From: Ectopseudomonas chengduensis
Lineage (GTDB): Bacteria; Pseudomonadota; Gammaproteobacteria; Pseudomonadales; Pseudomonadaceae
Assembly: GCF_015712065.1 (NCBI RefSeq)
Contig: NZ_JACFYZ010000005.1
Location: forward strand, 124,001 to 188,000
Direction: 5' to 3'
Length of the DNA stretch: 64,000 bases
Made by a program: the position numbers and the translations under genes. Shown in pieces: positions 26,604-35,371 of the stretch. Each line of letters opens with the position of its first letter. Position 1 is the stretch's first letter. The notes under the pieces were generated by a model that did not search any database, was not told where the DNA came from, and saw nothing but the letters and a program-made list of their open reading frames with translations.

Positions 26604-27350
26604 ATGAATTACAACTGGGACTGGGGTATTTACTTCAAGTCCACCGGCATTGGCAGCGAAACCTACCTGGACTGGTTCATCACCGGCCTGGGCTGGACCA
26701 TCGCCATCGCCCTGGCTGGCTGGATCATCGCCCTGGCACTGGGCTCGCTGCTCGGCGTGATGCGTACCCTGCCGAACCGCTGGCTGTCCGGCCTGGCCAC
26801 CGCCTACGTGGAAATCTTCCGCAACGTGCCGCTGCTGGTACAGCTGTTCCTCTGGTACTTCCTGGTGCCGGACCTGCTGCCCGAGCCACTGGAGCTGTGG
26901 TTCAAGCAGGATCTCAACCCGGCCACCTCAGCCTATCTCTCGGTGGTGGTGTGCCTCGGCCTGTTCACCGCCGCGCGGGTCTGCGAACAGGTACGCACCG
27001 GCATCGAGGCGCTGCCCAAGGGGCAGACTGCCGCCGCTTACGCCATGGGTTTCCGCCTGCCGCAGATCTACCGCAACGTGCTGCTGCCGCAGGCGTTTCG
27101 CATCATCATTCCGCCGCTCACCAGCGAGTTTCTCAACATCTTCAAGAACTCCTCGGTGGCCTCGCTGATAGGCCTGATGGAGCTGCTGGCGCAGACCAAG
27201 CAGACCGCCGAATTCAGCGCCAACCTGTTCGAGGCCTTCACCCTGGCCACGCTGATCTACTTCACCCTGAACATGAGCCTGATGATGATCATGCGCCTGA
27301 TCGAGAAGAAGGTTGCCGTGCCCGGCCTGATCTCCGTAGGGGGTAAATGA
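26604..27350 (+). CDS. aatQ: Glutamate/aspartate ABC transporter permease AatQ
   Basis: A 248-residue His/Glu/Gln/Arg/opine-type permease with five or so membrane helices and the EAA loop ALPKGQTAAAYAMGFRLPQ near residue 140. The N-terminal NYNWDWGIYF and its length match GltJ/AatQ. It is followed by aatM with a 4-base overlap. GGGGGT lies 8 bases before the start. Together with AatM it forms the membrane channel of the acidic amino acid importer. Confidence 0.93.
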   Translation: MNYNWDWGIYFKSTGIGSETYLDWFITGLGWTIAIALAGWIIALALGSLLGVMRTLPNRWLSGLATAYVEIFRNVPLLVQLFLWYFLVPDLLPEPLELWFKQDLNPATSAYLSVVVCLGLFTAARVCEQVRTGIEALPKGQTAAAYAMGFRLPQIYRNVLLPQAFRIIIPPLTSEFLNIFKNSSVASLIGLMELLAQTKQTAEFSANLFEAFTLATLIYFTLNMSLMMIMRLIEKKVAVPGLISVGGK

Positions 27351-28015
27351 TGGATTTCAGCGAAATCATTCCCGCCCTGCCGGGCCTGTGGGACGGCATG
27401 GCGATGACCCTGCAACTGATGGCCCTGGGCATCATCGGCGGCGTGGTACTGGGCACACTGTTGGCCCTGATGCGCCTGTCGCACAGCAAGTTGCTGGCGA
27501 ACATTGCCGCCACCTACGTCAACTATTTCCGCTCGATCCCGTTGCTGCTGGTGATCACCTGGTTCTACTTCGCGGTGCCGTTCATCCTGCGCTGGATCAC
27601 CGGCGAGGACACCCCGGTGGGCGCGTTCAGCTCGTGCCTGGTGGCCTTCGTGATGTTCGAGGCGGCCTACTTCTGCGAGATCGTGCGTGCCGGTATCCAG
27701 GCCATTCCCAAGGGCCAGATGGGGGCCTCCCAGGCGCTCGGCATGAGCTACGGGCAGAGCATGCGCCTGATCATCCTGCCGCAGGCCTTCCGCAAGATGA
27801 CGCCGCTGCTGCTGCAGCAGAGCATCATCCTCTTTCAGGACACCTCGCTGGTGTACACCGTGGGCCTGATGGACTTCCTCAACGCCGCACGCTCGCGTGG
27901 CGATATCATCGGCCAGCCCCATGAGTTCCTGATCTTCGCCGGCCTGGTCTACTTCACCATCAGCTTCGCCGCCTCACGCCTGGTCAAGCTTCTGCAAAAA
28001 AGGTTAGCCGTATGA
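27347..28015 (+). CDS. aatM: Glutamate/aspartate ABC transporter permease AatM
   Basis: A 222-residue permease of the same family (GltK type) with an EAA loop [19 protein letters not shown] near residue 130. It overlaps aatQ by 4 bases at the start and aatP by 4 at the end, as is usual in a translationally coupled transporter operon. Two adjacent ATG codons (27347 and 27350) are possible; the first is given. Confidence 0.93.
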   Translation: MMDFSEIIPALPGLWDGMAMTLQLMALGIIGGVVLGTLLALMRLSHSKLLANIAATYVNYFRSIPLLLVITWFYFAVPFILRWITGEDTPVGAFSSCLVAFVMFEAAYFCEIVRAGIQAIPKGQMGASQALGMSYGQSMRLIILPQAFRKMTPLLLQQSIILFQDTSLVYTVGLMDFLNAARSRGDIIGQPHEFLIFAGLVYFTISFAASRLVKLLQKRLAV

Positions 28016-28746
28016 TTTCCATCCAGAACGTCAACAAGTGGTACGGGGACTTCCAGGTGCTGACCGATTGCAGCACCGAGGTGAAGAAGGGCGAGGTGGT
28101 CGTGGTGTGCGGGCCGTCCGGCTCGGGCAAATCGACCCTGATCAAGTGCGTCAATGCGCTGGAGCCGTTCCAGAAGGGTGACATCAACGTCGACGGCACC
28201 TCCATCGCCGACAAGAAGACCAACCTGCCCAAGCTGCGCTCGCGTGTCGGCATGGTGTTCCAGCACTTCGAGCTGTTCCCGCACCTGACCATCACCGAGA
28301 ACCTGACCATCGCCCAGATCAAGGTGCTCGGCCGCAGCAAGGAAGAAGCCACCAAGAAGGGTCTGGCCCTACTCGATCGCGTCGGTCTGGCTGCCCATGC
28401 GCACAAGCATCCTGGTCAGCTCTCCGGTGGCCAGCAACAGCGCGTGGCCATTGCCCGTGCCCTGGCCATGGACCCGGTAGTGATGCTGTTCGACGAGCCG
28501 ACCTCGGCGCTCGACCCGGAGATGGTCAACGAGGTGCTCGACGTGATGGTGCAGCTGGCCCAGGAAGGCATGACCATGATGTGCGTGACCCACGAGATGG
28601 GCTTCGCCCGCAAGGTCGCCGACCGGGTGATCTTCATGGACGCCGGGCAGATCGTCGAGGATTGCCCCAAGGAAGAGTTCTTCGGCGACATCAATGCCCG
28701 CTCCGAGCGCGCCCAGCAGTTCCTGGCGAAGATCCTGCAGCACTGA
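28012..28746 (+). CDS. aatP: Glutamate/aspartate ABC transporter ATPase AatP
   Basis: A 244-residue ATP-binding subunit (GltL type) with Walker [10 protein letters not shown] near residue 35, signature [15 protein letters not shown] near 139, Walker [15 protein letters not shown] near 160 and the switch histidine in [14 protein letters not shown]. It powers uptake of glutamate, aspartate and probably their amides. In P. aeruginosa, ggt and ansB follow this gene; here the two-component system comes directly after it. Confidence 0.94.
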   Translation: MISIQNVNKWYGDFQVLTDCSTEVKKGEVVVVCGPSGSGKSTLIKCVNALEPFQKGDINVDGTSIADKKTNLPKLRSRVGMVFQHFELFPHLTITENLTIAQIKVLGRSKEEATKKGLALLDRVGLAAHAHKHPGQLSGGQQQRVAIARALAMDPVVMLFDEPTSALDPEMVNEVLDVMVQLAQEGMTMMCVTHEMGFARKVADRVIFMDAGQIVEDCPKEEFFGDINARSERAQQFLAKILQH

Positions 28747-28761
28747 CCTGTCGCGCCTGAC

Positions 28762-28821
28762 GTAGCCCGGATGCAATCCGGGGATGACCGTTCACGGCTT
28801 CCCGGATTGCATCCGGGCTAC
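28762..28821. repeat. REP-like palindromic doublet
   Basis: The 60-bp element has GTAGCCCGGATGCAATCCGG at one end and its inverted copy at the other, nearly identical to the one at 8289. It separates aatP from aauS and may act as the end of the transporter mRNA. Confidence 0.8.
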
Positions 28822-28854
28822 ACATCCACATATCTGGCCAGTCTGGGGAGGACT

Positions 28855-30723
28855 ATGATGCAATGCCTGCCCGCCCTTCCTCGCGCCGATCTGACCGTGA
28901 AACCGCGCCTGTTCCATCACCTGTCGCTGATTCTGCTGTTCCTGCTGCTGGTGCTCGGCTGCGGCTACGCCGCCTATCACATCAGCGACCGTGCCGGCAT
29001 TCGCGCGCTGGCCGAGAACGGCGAGCGCCAGCTGGAGCTCAACGCGCGCGCGGTGGAAAGCGAAATCACCAAATACACCTACCTACCCAGCCTGCTGGAG
29101 CTGGAAGGCAACGTCTCGCGCCTGCTGCTGGCGCCTACGGCCTATCGCCGTCATCACGTCAACATGTACCTGCAGGGGCTCAACGAACGTAGCGGCAGCC
29201 TGGCCATCTACGTGCTCGACCCGGACGGCCGGGTGATCGCCACCAGCAACTGGGACGAGGCCGACAGCTACCTCGGTGAGGATCTGTCGTTCCGCGCCTA
29301 CTACCAGGACGCCATCAAGGGCCGTCCGGGCCGCTTCTACGGTATCGGCAGCACCACCGGCGAGCCTGGCTACTACCTGGCTCATGGCCTGCGCGAGGGC
29401 AAGCGCATCATCGGCGTGGCGGTGGTCAAGGTGCGCCTCGACGCGCTCGAGGAGCGCTGGCAACGCGCGTTGCTGGAAGCCTACGTCAGCGACGAGAACG
29501 GCATCATCATCCTCGCCAGCGATCCGATGGTGCGCCTGAAGTCCGTGCGTCCTCTCGACGATGCCACCAAGGAGCGCCTGGCGCGCAGCCTGCAATATCA
29601 CTGGGCGGCGCTAGAAGAACTGCAGCTGTTCAACCGCTCGCCGCTGGACGAAGGTATCGAACAGGTCAGCTTCGCCACCGCCGGCGCGCCCGCCAACTAC
29701 CTGCTGCAGACGCGCCGCCTGGAAGACACACCCTGGCACCTGACCCTGCTCAGCCCGCTGCAGGAACAACGTAGCGCGGCCATGAGCCACGGCATGCTGG
29801 CGGCAGTGGCGGCGGCCCTGCTAGCCTTTCTGCTGATCGCCTGGAACGAGCGGCGCAAGGTCATCGCCACCCGCCTGGCCGCCCGCGAGGCACTACAGGC
29901 GGCCAACGACGAACTGGAACGCAAGATCACCGAGCGCACCGCCGACCTGCAGGCCAGCAACGAGCGCCTACAGGCCGAGGTGCGTGAGCGCCAGCAGGCC
30001 GAGACCACCCTGCGCCAGGCCCAGGACGAGCTGGTGCAGGCGGGCAAGCTGGCGGTGATCGGGCAGATGTCCACCAGCATCGCCCACGAACTGAACCAGC
30101 CGCTGGCAGCGCTGCGCACCCTGTCCGCCAATGCCGTGCGCTTTCTCCAGCGCGGTGCGCTAGATGTTGCCAGCAGCAATCTGCAGAACATCGCCGAGCT
30201 GGTCGATCGCATGGGCAAGATCACCGGCAGTCTGCGCGCCTTCGCCCGCCGTAGCGGCGACCAGGGCGAGGCGTCGCTGCAGCAGGCGGTGGACGCGGCG
30301 CTGCTGCTGTTGCACCCGCGCCTGCAGCGCACCCGCGTGCAAATCCACCACACGTTCACCGAGACGCGCCTGAATATCGAGCAGATTCGCCTGGAGCAGA
30401 TTCTGGTCAACCTGATCAGCAACGCCCTCGACGCCCTGCAGCCGCAGACCGACCGACAGATCTGGCTGAGCGGCAGCCGTGAGGCCGAGCATTATCAGTT
30501 GGAAGTGCGCGACAATGGCCCCGGTATCGCCCCGGAAACCCGCGCGCACCTGTTCGAGCCCTTCTTCACCACCAAGCCGGGCGAACAGGGTCTGGGCCTC
30601 GGCCTGACCCTTTCTGCCAGCCTCGCCGCCGCTGCCGGTGGCAGCCTCACCGTGCGCCACCCCGAAGAGGGCGGAACCGCCTTCGTCCTCAGCCTGCCCT
30701 ACCCGCGAGAGCCACAAGCATGA
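28855..30723 (+). CDS. aauS: Sensor kinase AauS for acidic amino acids
   Basis: A 622-residue DctB-like membrane kinase. Two membrane helices (about residues 22-42 and 310-328) enclose a double-PAS-like periplasmic sensor domain; a coiled coil (about 345-400), the H box STSIAHELNQPLAALRTL near residue 405 and the ATPase boxes NLISNALDAL and GLGLGLTLS follow. The ATG at 28855 is preferred for its GGGGAGG site. Overlap with aauR (ATGA) and position after aatP identify it as AauS, which senses glutamate and aspartate. Confidence 0.9.
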   Translation: MMQCLPALPRADLTVKPRLFHHLSLILLFLLLVLGCGYAAYHISDRAGIRALAENGERQLELNARAVESEITKYTYLPSLLELEGNVSRLLLAPTAYRRHHVNMYLQGLNERSGSLAIYVLDPDGRVIATSNWDEADSYLGEDLSFRAYYQDAIKGRPGRFYGIGSTTGEPGYYLAHGLREGKRIIGVAVVKVRLDALEERWQRALLEAYVSDENGIIILASDPMVRLKSVRPLDDATKERLARSLQYHWAALEELQLFNRSPLDEGIEQVSFATAGAPANYLLQTRRLEDTPWHLTLLSPLQEQRSAAMSHGMLAAVAAALLAFLLIAWNERRKVIATRLAAREALQAANDELERKITERTADLQASNERLQAEVRERQQAETTLRQAQDELVQAGKLAVIGQMSTSIAHELNQPLAALRTLSANAVRFLQRGALDVASSNLQNIAELVDRMGKITGSLRAFARRSGDQGEASLQQAVDAALLLLHPRLQRTRVQIHHTFTETRLNIEQIRLEQILVNLISNALDALQPQTDRQIWLSGSREAEHYQLEVRDNGPGIAPETRAHLFEPFFTTKPGEQGLGLGLTLSASLAAAAGGSLTVRHPEEGGTAFVLSLPYPREPQA

Positions 30724-32039
30724 GCGACCGCCTCACCGTCCTGATCGTCGAAGACGATCCCCATGTGCTGCTCGGCTGCCAGCAGGCCCTGGCGCTGGAA
30801 GACATCCCCAGCATCGGTGTCAGCAGCGCCGAAGAAGCGCTGGCGCAGGTCGACGCGGACTTCGCTGGCATCATCGTCAGCGACATCCGCCTGCCCGGCA
30901 TCGATGGCCTGGCGCTGCTCACCCGCCTCAAGCAGCGTGATCCGAGCCTGCCGGTGGTACTGATCACCGGCCACGGCGATATCGGCATGGCGGTCAGCGC
31001 GATGCGCGACGGCGCCTATGACTTCGTGGAAAAACCCTTCTCCCCCGAGCGCCTGGTAGACGTCGCCCGCCGCGCTCTGGAGCAACGCAGCCTGGCCCGC
31101 GAGGTCAGCGCCCTGCGCCGCCAACTGGCCGGGCGCCAGGCGCTGGAGCAGCGCATCATCGGTCGCTCGCCAGCCATGCAACAGCTGCGCGAACTGATCG
31201 CCAACGTCGCCGATACAGGCGCCAACGTGTTGATCGAAGGCGAAACCGGCACCGGCAAGGAACTGGTCGCCCGTTGCCTGCACGATTTCAGCCGCCGGCA
31301 GAGCAAGCAGTTCGTCGCCCTCAACTGTGGCGGCCTGCCGGAAAGCCTGTTCGAGAGCGAGATTTTCGGTCACGAGGCGCATGCCTTCACCGGCGCCGGC
31401 AAACGCCGCATCGGCAAGATCGAACACGCCGACGGCGGCAGCCTGTTCCTCGACGAGATCGAGAGCATGCCGATCAACCTGCAGATCAAGCTGCTGCGCG
31501 TGTTGCAGGAGCACAGCCTGGAGCGCCTGGGCTCGAACCAGTCGATCACGGTCGACTGTCGGGTGATCGCCGCGACCAAGGCGGATCTCGGTGAGCTGGG
31601 CAAGCGTGGCGAATTTCGCAGCGACCTGTATTACCGCCTCAACGTGGTGACCCTGGAGCTGCCACCGCTACGCGAGCGGCGTGAGGACATCGCCTTGCTG
31701 TTCGAACACTTCCTGCAACTGGCGGCGCTGCGCTTCGACCGCGGCGTACCGGAGCTGGATCGACACACCCTGGCGGCGCTGACCGCCCACGACTGGCCGG
31801 GCAACGTGCGCGAACTGCGTAACGTTGCCGAGCGCTTCGCCCTCGGCCTGCCGGTATTCAAGAAAAGCGGCCAGGCCGATAGCAATGCGCTGGGCTTCAA
31901 CGAAGCCGTGGAAGCCTTCGAGCGCAACCTGCTGGGTGCGGCCCTAGAGCGCCACGCCGGCAACCTCAGCCAGGCGGCGCAGGCACTGGGCCTGGCCAAG
32001 ACCACGCTGTTCGACAAGGTGAAAAAGTACGGGCTGTAA
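30720..32039 (+). CDS. aauR: Sigma54-dependent response regulator AauR
   Basis: A 439-residue DctD-like activator: receiver domain with phospho-acceptor aspartate in [10 protein letters not shown] near residue 55 and KPFSPER near 105; AAA+ domain with Walker A GETGTGKE near 175, the sigma54-contact loop AHAFTGAG (H in place of the first G of GAFTGA, as in the DctD group), Walker B SLFLDEIE; and a Fis-type helix-turn-helix at the C-terminus ([20 protein letters not shown]). Its predicted site TTCGG-N4-CCGAA lies upstream of aatJ with a sigma54 promoter, which closes the regulatory circuit. Confidence 0.92.
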   Translation: MSDRLTVLIVEDDPHVLLGCQQALALEDIPSIGVSSAEEALAQVDADFAGIIVSDIRLPGIDGLALLTRLKQRDPSLPVVLITGHGDIGMAVSAMRDGAYDFVEKPFSPERLVDVARRALEQRSLAREVSALRRQLAGRQALEQRIIGRSPAMQQLRELIANVADTGANVLIEGETGTGKELVARCLHDFSRRQSKQFVALNCGGLPESLFESEIFGHEAHAFTGAGKRRIGKIEHADGGSLFLDEIESMPINLQIKLLRVLQEHSLERLGSNQSITVDCRVIAATKADLGELGKRGEFRSDLYYRLNVVTLELPPLRERREDIALLFEHFLQLAALRFDRGVPELDRHTLAALTAHDWPGNVRELRNVAERFALGLPVFKKSGQADSNALGFNEAVEAFERNLLGAALERHAGNLSQAAQALGLAKTTLFDKVKKYGL

Positions 32040-32110
32040 CCACCGCTCCCGCGGTAGGAGCGGCTTCAGCCGCGAAAAAGGCGAACCCGGAATGGCCTCA
32101 TACCAAACAA

Positions 32111-32131
32111 AAAGGGAGCCCGCAGGCTCCC
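32111..32131 (-). terminator. Rho-independent terminator of fdhA
   Basis: On the minus strand GGGAGCC-TGCG-GGCTCCC is followed by TTTTTG. It lies about 70 bases after the fdhA stop codon and should end the long glyA-sox-purU-fdhA transcription unit. Confidence 0.8.
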
Positions 32132-32202
32132 GAAAGACGACGCCAACAACTGCGCCTTTGCCGTGAAAGGTAGCGGCCTGGGACTAAGCCCAGATCACGA
32201 CG

Positions 32203-33402
32203 TCACGCCGCACTGAAGGTCTTGTGCGGGTCGATGACGAATTTCTTCGGCACGCCGGCATCGAACTCGCCGTAGCCACGCGGCGCATCGTCCAGGCTGA
32301 TCACCTGCACACCGACCACTTCGGCGATATTGATGCGATCCCACATGATGGCCTGCATCAGCGCGCGGTTGTACTTCATCACCGGGGTCTGGCCGGTGTG
32401 GAAGCTGTGCGACTTGGCCCAGCCGAGGCCGAAGCGAATGCTCAAGGCGCCGATCTTCGCCGCGGCATCCACCGCGCCCGGATCTTCGGTGACGTAGAGG
32501 CCGGGAATGCCGATCTTGCCGGCTACGCGCACGACACCCATCAGCGAGTTGAGCACCGTGGCCGGCGCCTCCTGCTGGGCACCGGCATGACCGTGACCAC
32601 GGGCTTCGAAGCCCACGGCGTCGACCGCGCAATCCACTTCCGGCTCGCCCAGCAGATCGGCGATCTGTTCATGCAACGGCGTGTCCTTGGACAGGTCGGC
32701 GATTTCGAACCCCTGTGCCTTGGCATGGGCCAGACGCGTTGGGTTGACGTCACCGACGATCACCACCGCAGCACCCAGCAGGCGCGCCGAGGCGGCAGCG
32801 GCCAAACCGACCGGACCCGCGCCAGCGATATACACCGTGCTGCCCGGTCCGACACCGGCAGTGACCGCACCGTGATAGCCGGTGGGCAGGATGTCGGACA
32901 GGCAGGTCAGGTCACGGATCTTCTCCATGGCCTTGTCGCGATCCGGCAGCTTGAGCAGGTTGAAGTCGGCGTAGGGCACCAGCACATACTCTGCCTGGCC
33001 ACCGGTCCAGTCGCCCATGTCGACGTAGCCGTAGGCGCCGCCGGCACGCGCCGGGTTGACGGTCAGGCACACGCCGGTGTGCTGTTCCTTGCAGGAGCGG
33101 CAACGGCCACAGGCGACGTTGAAGGGAACGGACACCAGATCACCGAGCTGCAAACGCTCGACGTCGCGGCCCTTCTCGATCACCTCGCCGGTGATCTCAT
33201 GCCCCAGCACCAGGCCGACCTGCGCAGTAGTACGGCCACGCACCATGTGCTGGTCGGAGCCGCAAATATTGGTGGAAACGACTTTGAGGATGACCCCGTG
33301 CTCGATCTTCTTGCCGCGCGGGTCCTGCATTTTCGGGTAGTCGATCTTCTGCACTTCGACCTTGCCCGTACCGAGATAAACCACACCACGATTACCAGAC
33401 AT
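32203..33402 (-). CDS. fdhA: Glutathione-independent formaldehyde dehydrogenase
   Basis: A 399-residue zinc-dependent dehydrogenase. Catalytic-zinc residues are in STNICGSDQHMV near residue 47 and GHEITGEV near 68; the structural-zinc cysteines are CGRCRSCKEQHTGVC near 98-112; the NAD-binding site is IAGAGPVGLAA near 190. The length and insertions match P. putida formaldehyde dehydrogenase, which oxidises free formaldehyde to formate with tightly bound NAD. Here it should clear formaldehyde produced by demethylation of glycine betaine, dimethylglycine and sarcosine by the neighbouring operons. A 350-base spacer full of repeats separates it from purU. Confidence 0.95.
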   Translation of the reverse strand: MSGNRGVVYLGTGKVEVQKIDYPKMQDPRGKKIEHGVILKVVSTNICGSDQHMVRGRTTAQVGLVLGHEITGEVIEKGRDVERLQLGDLVSVPFNVACGRCRSCKEQHTGVCLTVNPARAGGAYGYVDMGDWTGGQAEYVLVPYADFNLLKLPDRDKAMEKIRDLTCLSDILPTGYHGAVTAGVGPGSTVYIAGAGPVGLAAAASARLLGAAVVIVGDVNPTRLAHAKAQGFEIADLSKDTPLHEQIADLLGEPEVDCAVDAVGFEARGHGHAGAQQEAPATVLNSLMGVVRVAGKIGIPGLYVTEDPGAVDAAAKIGALSIRFGLGWAKSHSFHTGQTPVMKYNRALMQAIMWDRINIAEVVGVQVISLDDAPRGYGEFDAGVPKKFVIDPHKTFSAA

Positions 33403-33522
33403 GCGTAACTCTCCTTTCTTGTTGTGGACACAAGACGCGACCGACTGGCCGCGCGGCCTTGCACTGGAGCTTGTTGCGTCTGTTGCCGGAAACCACCGGT
33501 GAAACCTGGCAGGGCGGCTTCC

Positions 33523-33738
33523 GTAGGGTGGGCCGAGCGGCGATCCGCTTTAGCCCACCAATAACTTTCTTCGTTGCGCCTGGTGGGCTAAAGCCCACCC
33601 TACAAGTGGCATCGTTACCGTAGGGTGGGCTTTAGCCCACCAAATAGCGTTTTCCGTTGCGACTCCTTCTGTAGGGTGGGCCGGGCGGCGTTCTGCTTCA
33701 GCCCACCTAAAAAATCTGTGGGCTGAAGCCCACCCTAC
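33523..33738. repeat. Cluster of GTAGGGTGGGC palindromes
   Basis: Three units of one palindromic family occupy the purU-fdhA spacer: 33523-33603, 33620-33641 and 33671-33738. Each contains GTAGGGTGGGC and its complement GCCCACCCTAC or GCCCACC around a short centre. Apart from these the spacer (33403-33753) holds only the fdhA ribosome site and no gene. Confidence 0.75.
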
Positions 33739-33753
33739 GCGGCTGCGATTGCC

Positions 33754-34617
33754 TCAGGCGTTGAGCACCACCGTGCGATTGGCGTTGAGGAACACGCGGC
33801 GATCGATGTGATAACCGACGGCGCGGGCCAGGGTCAGGCATTCGATGTCGCGACCCTTGGCGATCAGGTCTTCGGGATAGTGGGCGTGATCCACCGCCTC
33901 CACGCCCTGGGCGATGATCGGCCCCTCGTCGAGGTCGTTGTTGATGTAGTGCGCCGTGGCGCCGACCAGCTTGACGCCCTTCTGGTAGGCCTGATGGTAG
34001 GGCTTGGCGCCCTTGAAACCGGGCAGCAGCGAGTGGTGAATATTGATCGCCCAGCCATCCAGCTTGCGGCACAGCTCGGGTGACAGCACCTGCATGTAGC
34101 GGGCGAGCACTACCAGTTCCGCACCGGTGTCCTCGATCACCTGCAGCACCTTGCGCTCCTGCGCCGGCTTGTCGGCCGGGTCGAGCGGGAAATGGTGGTA
34201 GGGAATGCCGTGCCAGCGCGCCAGCGGTTCGAGATCCGGGTGGTTGGACACCACCGCCACCACGTCCATGGCCAGCTGACCGATGCGCTGGCGATAGAGC
34301 AGGTCATGCAGGCAATGGTCGGCCTTGGACACCATCAACACCACCTTGGCGCGGTAGCCCGGCGGGGTCAGCTCGACCTGCATCTCGAAGGGCGCCAGGC
34401 GCTCGGCCACACCGGCGCGGAAGGCGGCCTCGTCAAAGTCCTGCGGCTGACGAAACTCGACGCGAATGAAGAAGCGCGAGGACAACCGATCATCGAAGCT
34501 GTGATGCTCGGTGACGTAGCAGCGCTGTTCGAAGAGAAAGCGCGTCACCGCGTCCACGGTGCCAAGCACGCTCGGGCAATGGGCGGTGAGAATCCAGGTG
34601 TCGGGGGTGCGGCTCAT
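33754..34617 (-). CDS. purU: Formyltetrahydrofolate deformylase
   Basis: A 287-residue protein: an N-terminal ACT domain (about residues 5-85, with ILTAHCPSVLGTVDAVTRFL) and a formyltransferase-fold hydrolase domain with NIHHSLLPGF and GATAHYINNDLDEGPI, the latter holding the catalytic His and Asp. It releases formate from 10-formyl-tetrahydrofolate. Its location in the sarcosine operon suggests the purU copy devoted to balancing one-carbon units during betaine catabolism, like purU2 in P. aeruginosa. The ATG at 34617 follows GGAG. Confidence 0.93.
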   Translation of the reverse strand: MSRTPDTWILTAHCPSVLGTVDAVTRFLFEQRCYVTEHHSFDDRLSSRFFIRVEFRQPQDFDEAAFRAGVAERLAPFEMQVELTPPGYRAKVVLMVSKADHCLHDLLYRQRIGQLAMDVVAVVSNHPDLEPLARWHGIPYHHFPLDPADKPAQERKVLQVIEDTGAELVVLARYMQVLSPELCRKLDGWAINIHHSLLPGFKGAKPYHQAYQKGVKLVGATAHYINNDLDEGPIIAQGVEAVDHAHYPEDLIAKGRDIECLTLARAVGYHIDRRVFLNANRTVVLNA

Positions 34618-34641
34618 GGTAGGGGGCTCCGCTGAATGGCT

Positions 34642-34725
34642 CCCCTCTCCCATTTATGGGAGAGGGGCTGGGGGAGAGGGTAAAGCGGCCCTCTCCCTAA
34701 CCCTCTCCCGCAAGCGGGAGAGGGG
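34642..34725. repeat. CTCTCCC hairpin repeats
   Basis: CCCCTCTCCCATTTATGGGAG with GAGG and a second hairpin CCCTCTCCCGCAAGCGGGAG form a pair of palindromes between soxG and purU. The same family is found in the soxB-soxD spacer at 38734-38879. Confidence 0.7.
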
Positions 34726-34741
34726 ACGGTTCGCGTGCGGC

Positions 34742-35371
34742 TCAGGCCTCGACCGCCAACCCATACTCGGCGCTGGCATCCTGCAGCCACAGCCAGAAGT
34801 AGTCGGAGAAGCTGCGGCGGATCACCAGCTCCCAGCTCTCCTCGCCGGTGTGGCGAATCACCAGCTGGGACTTGGCGAACACGGTGCCCACCGCCTTGCC
34901 CACCGGGAAGTTGCTCGGATGCACGTCGTAGCTGGTGGACTTCATCAGCAGCTCGCGCACCTTCGCCCCGCTCAGTTCCAACAGGGTCTGCCCGCCGCTG
35001 ACGTTGACCACCGAGAAATGCTGACCGTCCAGCGCCGCACGCAGTTTGCGCTCGACCTCGAACTCGCTGCCGCCGGGCACGATCAGCAGCCACTCGTCCG
35101 GGCCCAGCCACTGCAGTGAGGTGTCGCCGTCGGCGACCAGGGTCAGCGCCACCGGCAGCTCCAGGCCCAGGGCCTTGTGCACGCCGCCAGAGAAGGCGGT
35201 GTCGCGGGCGTCGCCACGGATCACCAGATGCCCACGCAGCTTCTTCTCGCGCAGGGTGATGCCGGCGTTCTTGCGGCCCTTGCCGACCAGTTCGTGCAGG
35301 CCGGCATGGTGCAGCGGTGACTGCCCGGCGATGTCGGCGGGACGTTGTTGGTAGACGTTGACGTTAGACAT
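34742..35371 (-). CDS. soxG: Sarcosine oxidase gamma subunit
   Basis: A 209-residue SoxG protein with typical SPLHHAGLHELVGK at the N-terminus and QWLGPDEWLLIVP near residue 90, a GcvT-like fold that packs against the alpha subunit. It starts at ATG 35371, 8 bases inside the end of soxA, preceded by AAGGGG. It is the last subunit of the heterotetrameric enzyme that oxidises sarcosine to glycine and delivers methylene-tetrahydrofolate. Confidence 0.93.
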   Translation of the reverse strand: MSNVNVYQQRPADIAGQSPLHHAGLHELVGKGRKNAGITLREKKLRGHLVIRGDARDTAFSGGVHKALGLELPVALTLVADGDTSLQWLGPDEWLLIVPGGSEFEVERKLRAALDGQHFSVVNVSGGQTLLELSGAKVRELLMKSTSYDVHPSNFPVGKAVGTVFAKSQLVIRHTGEESWELVIRRSFSDYFWLWLQDASAEYGLAVEA

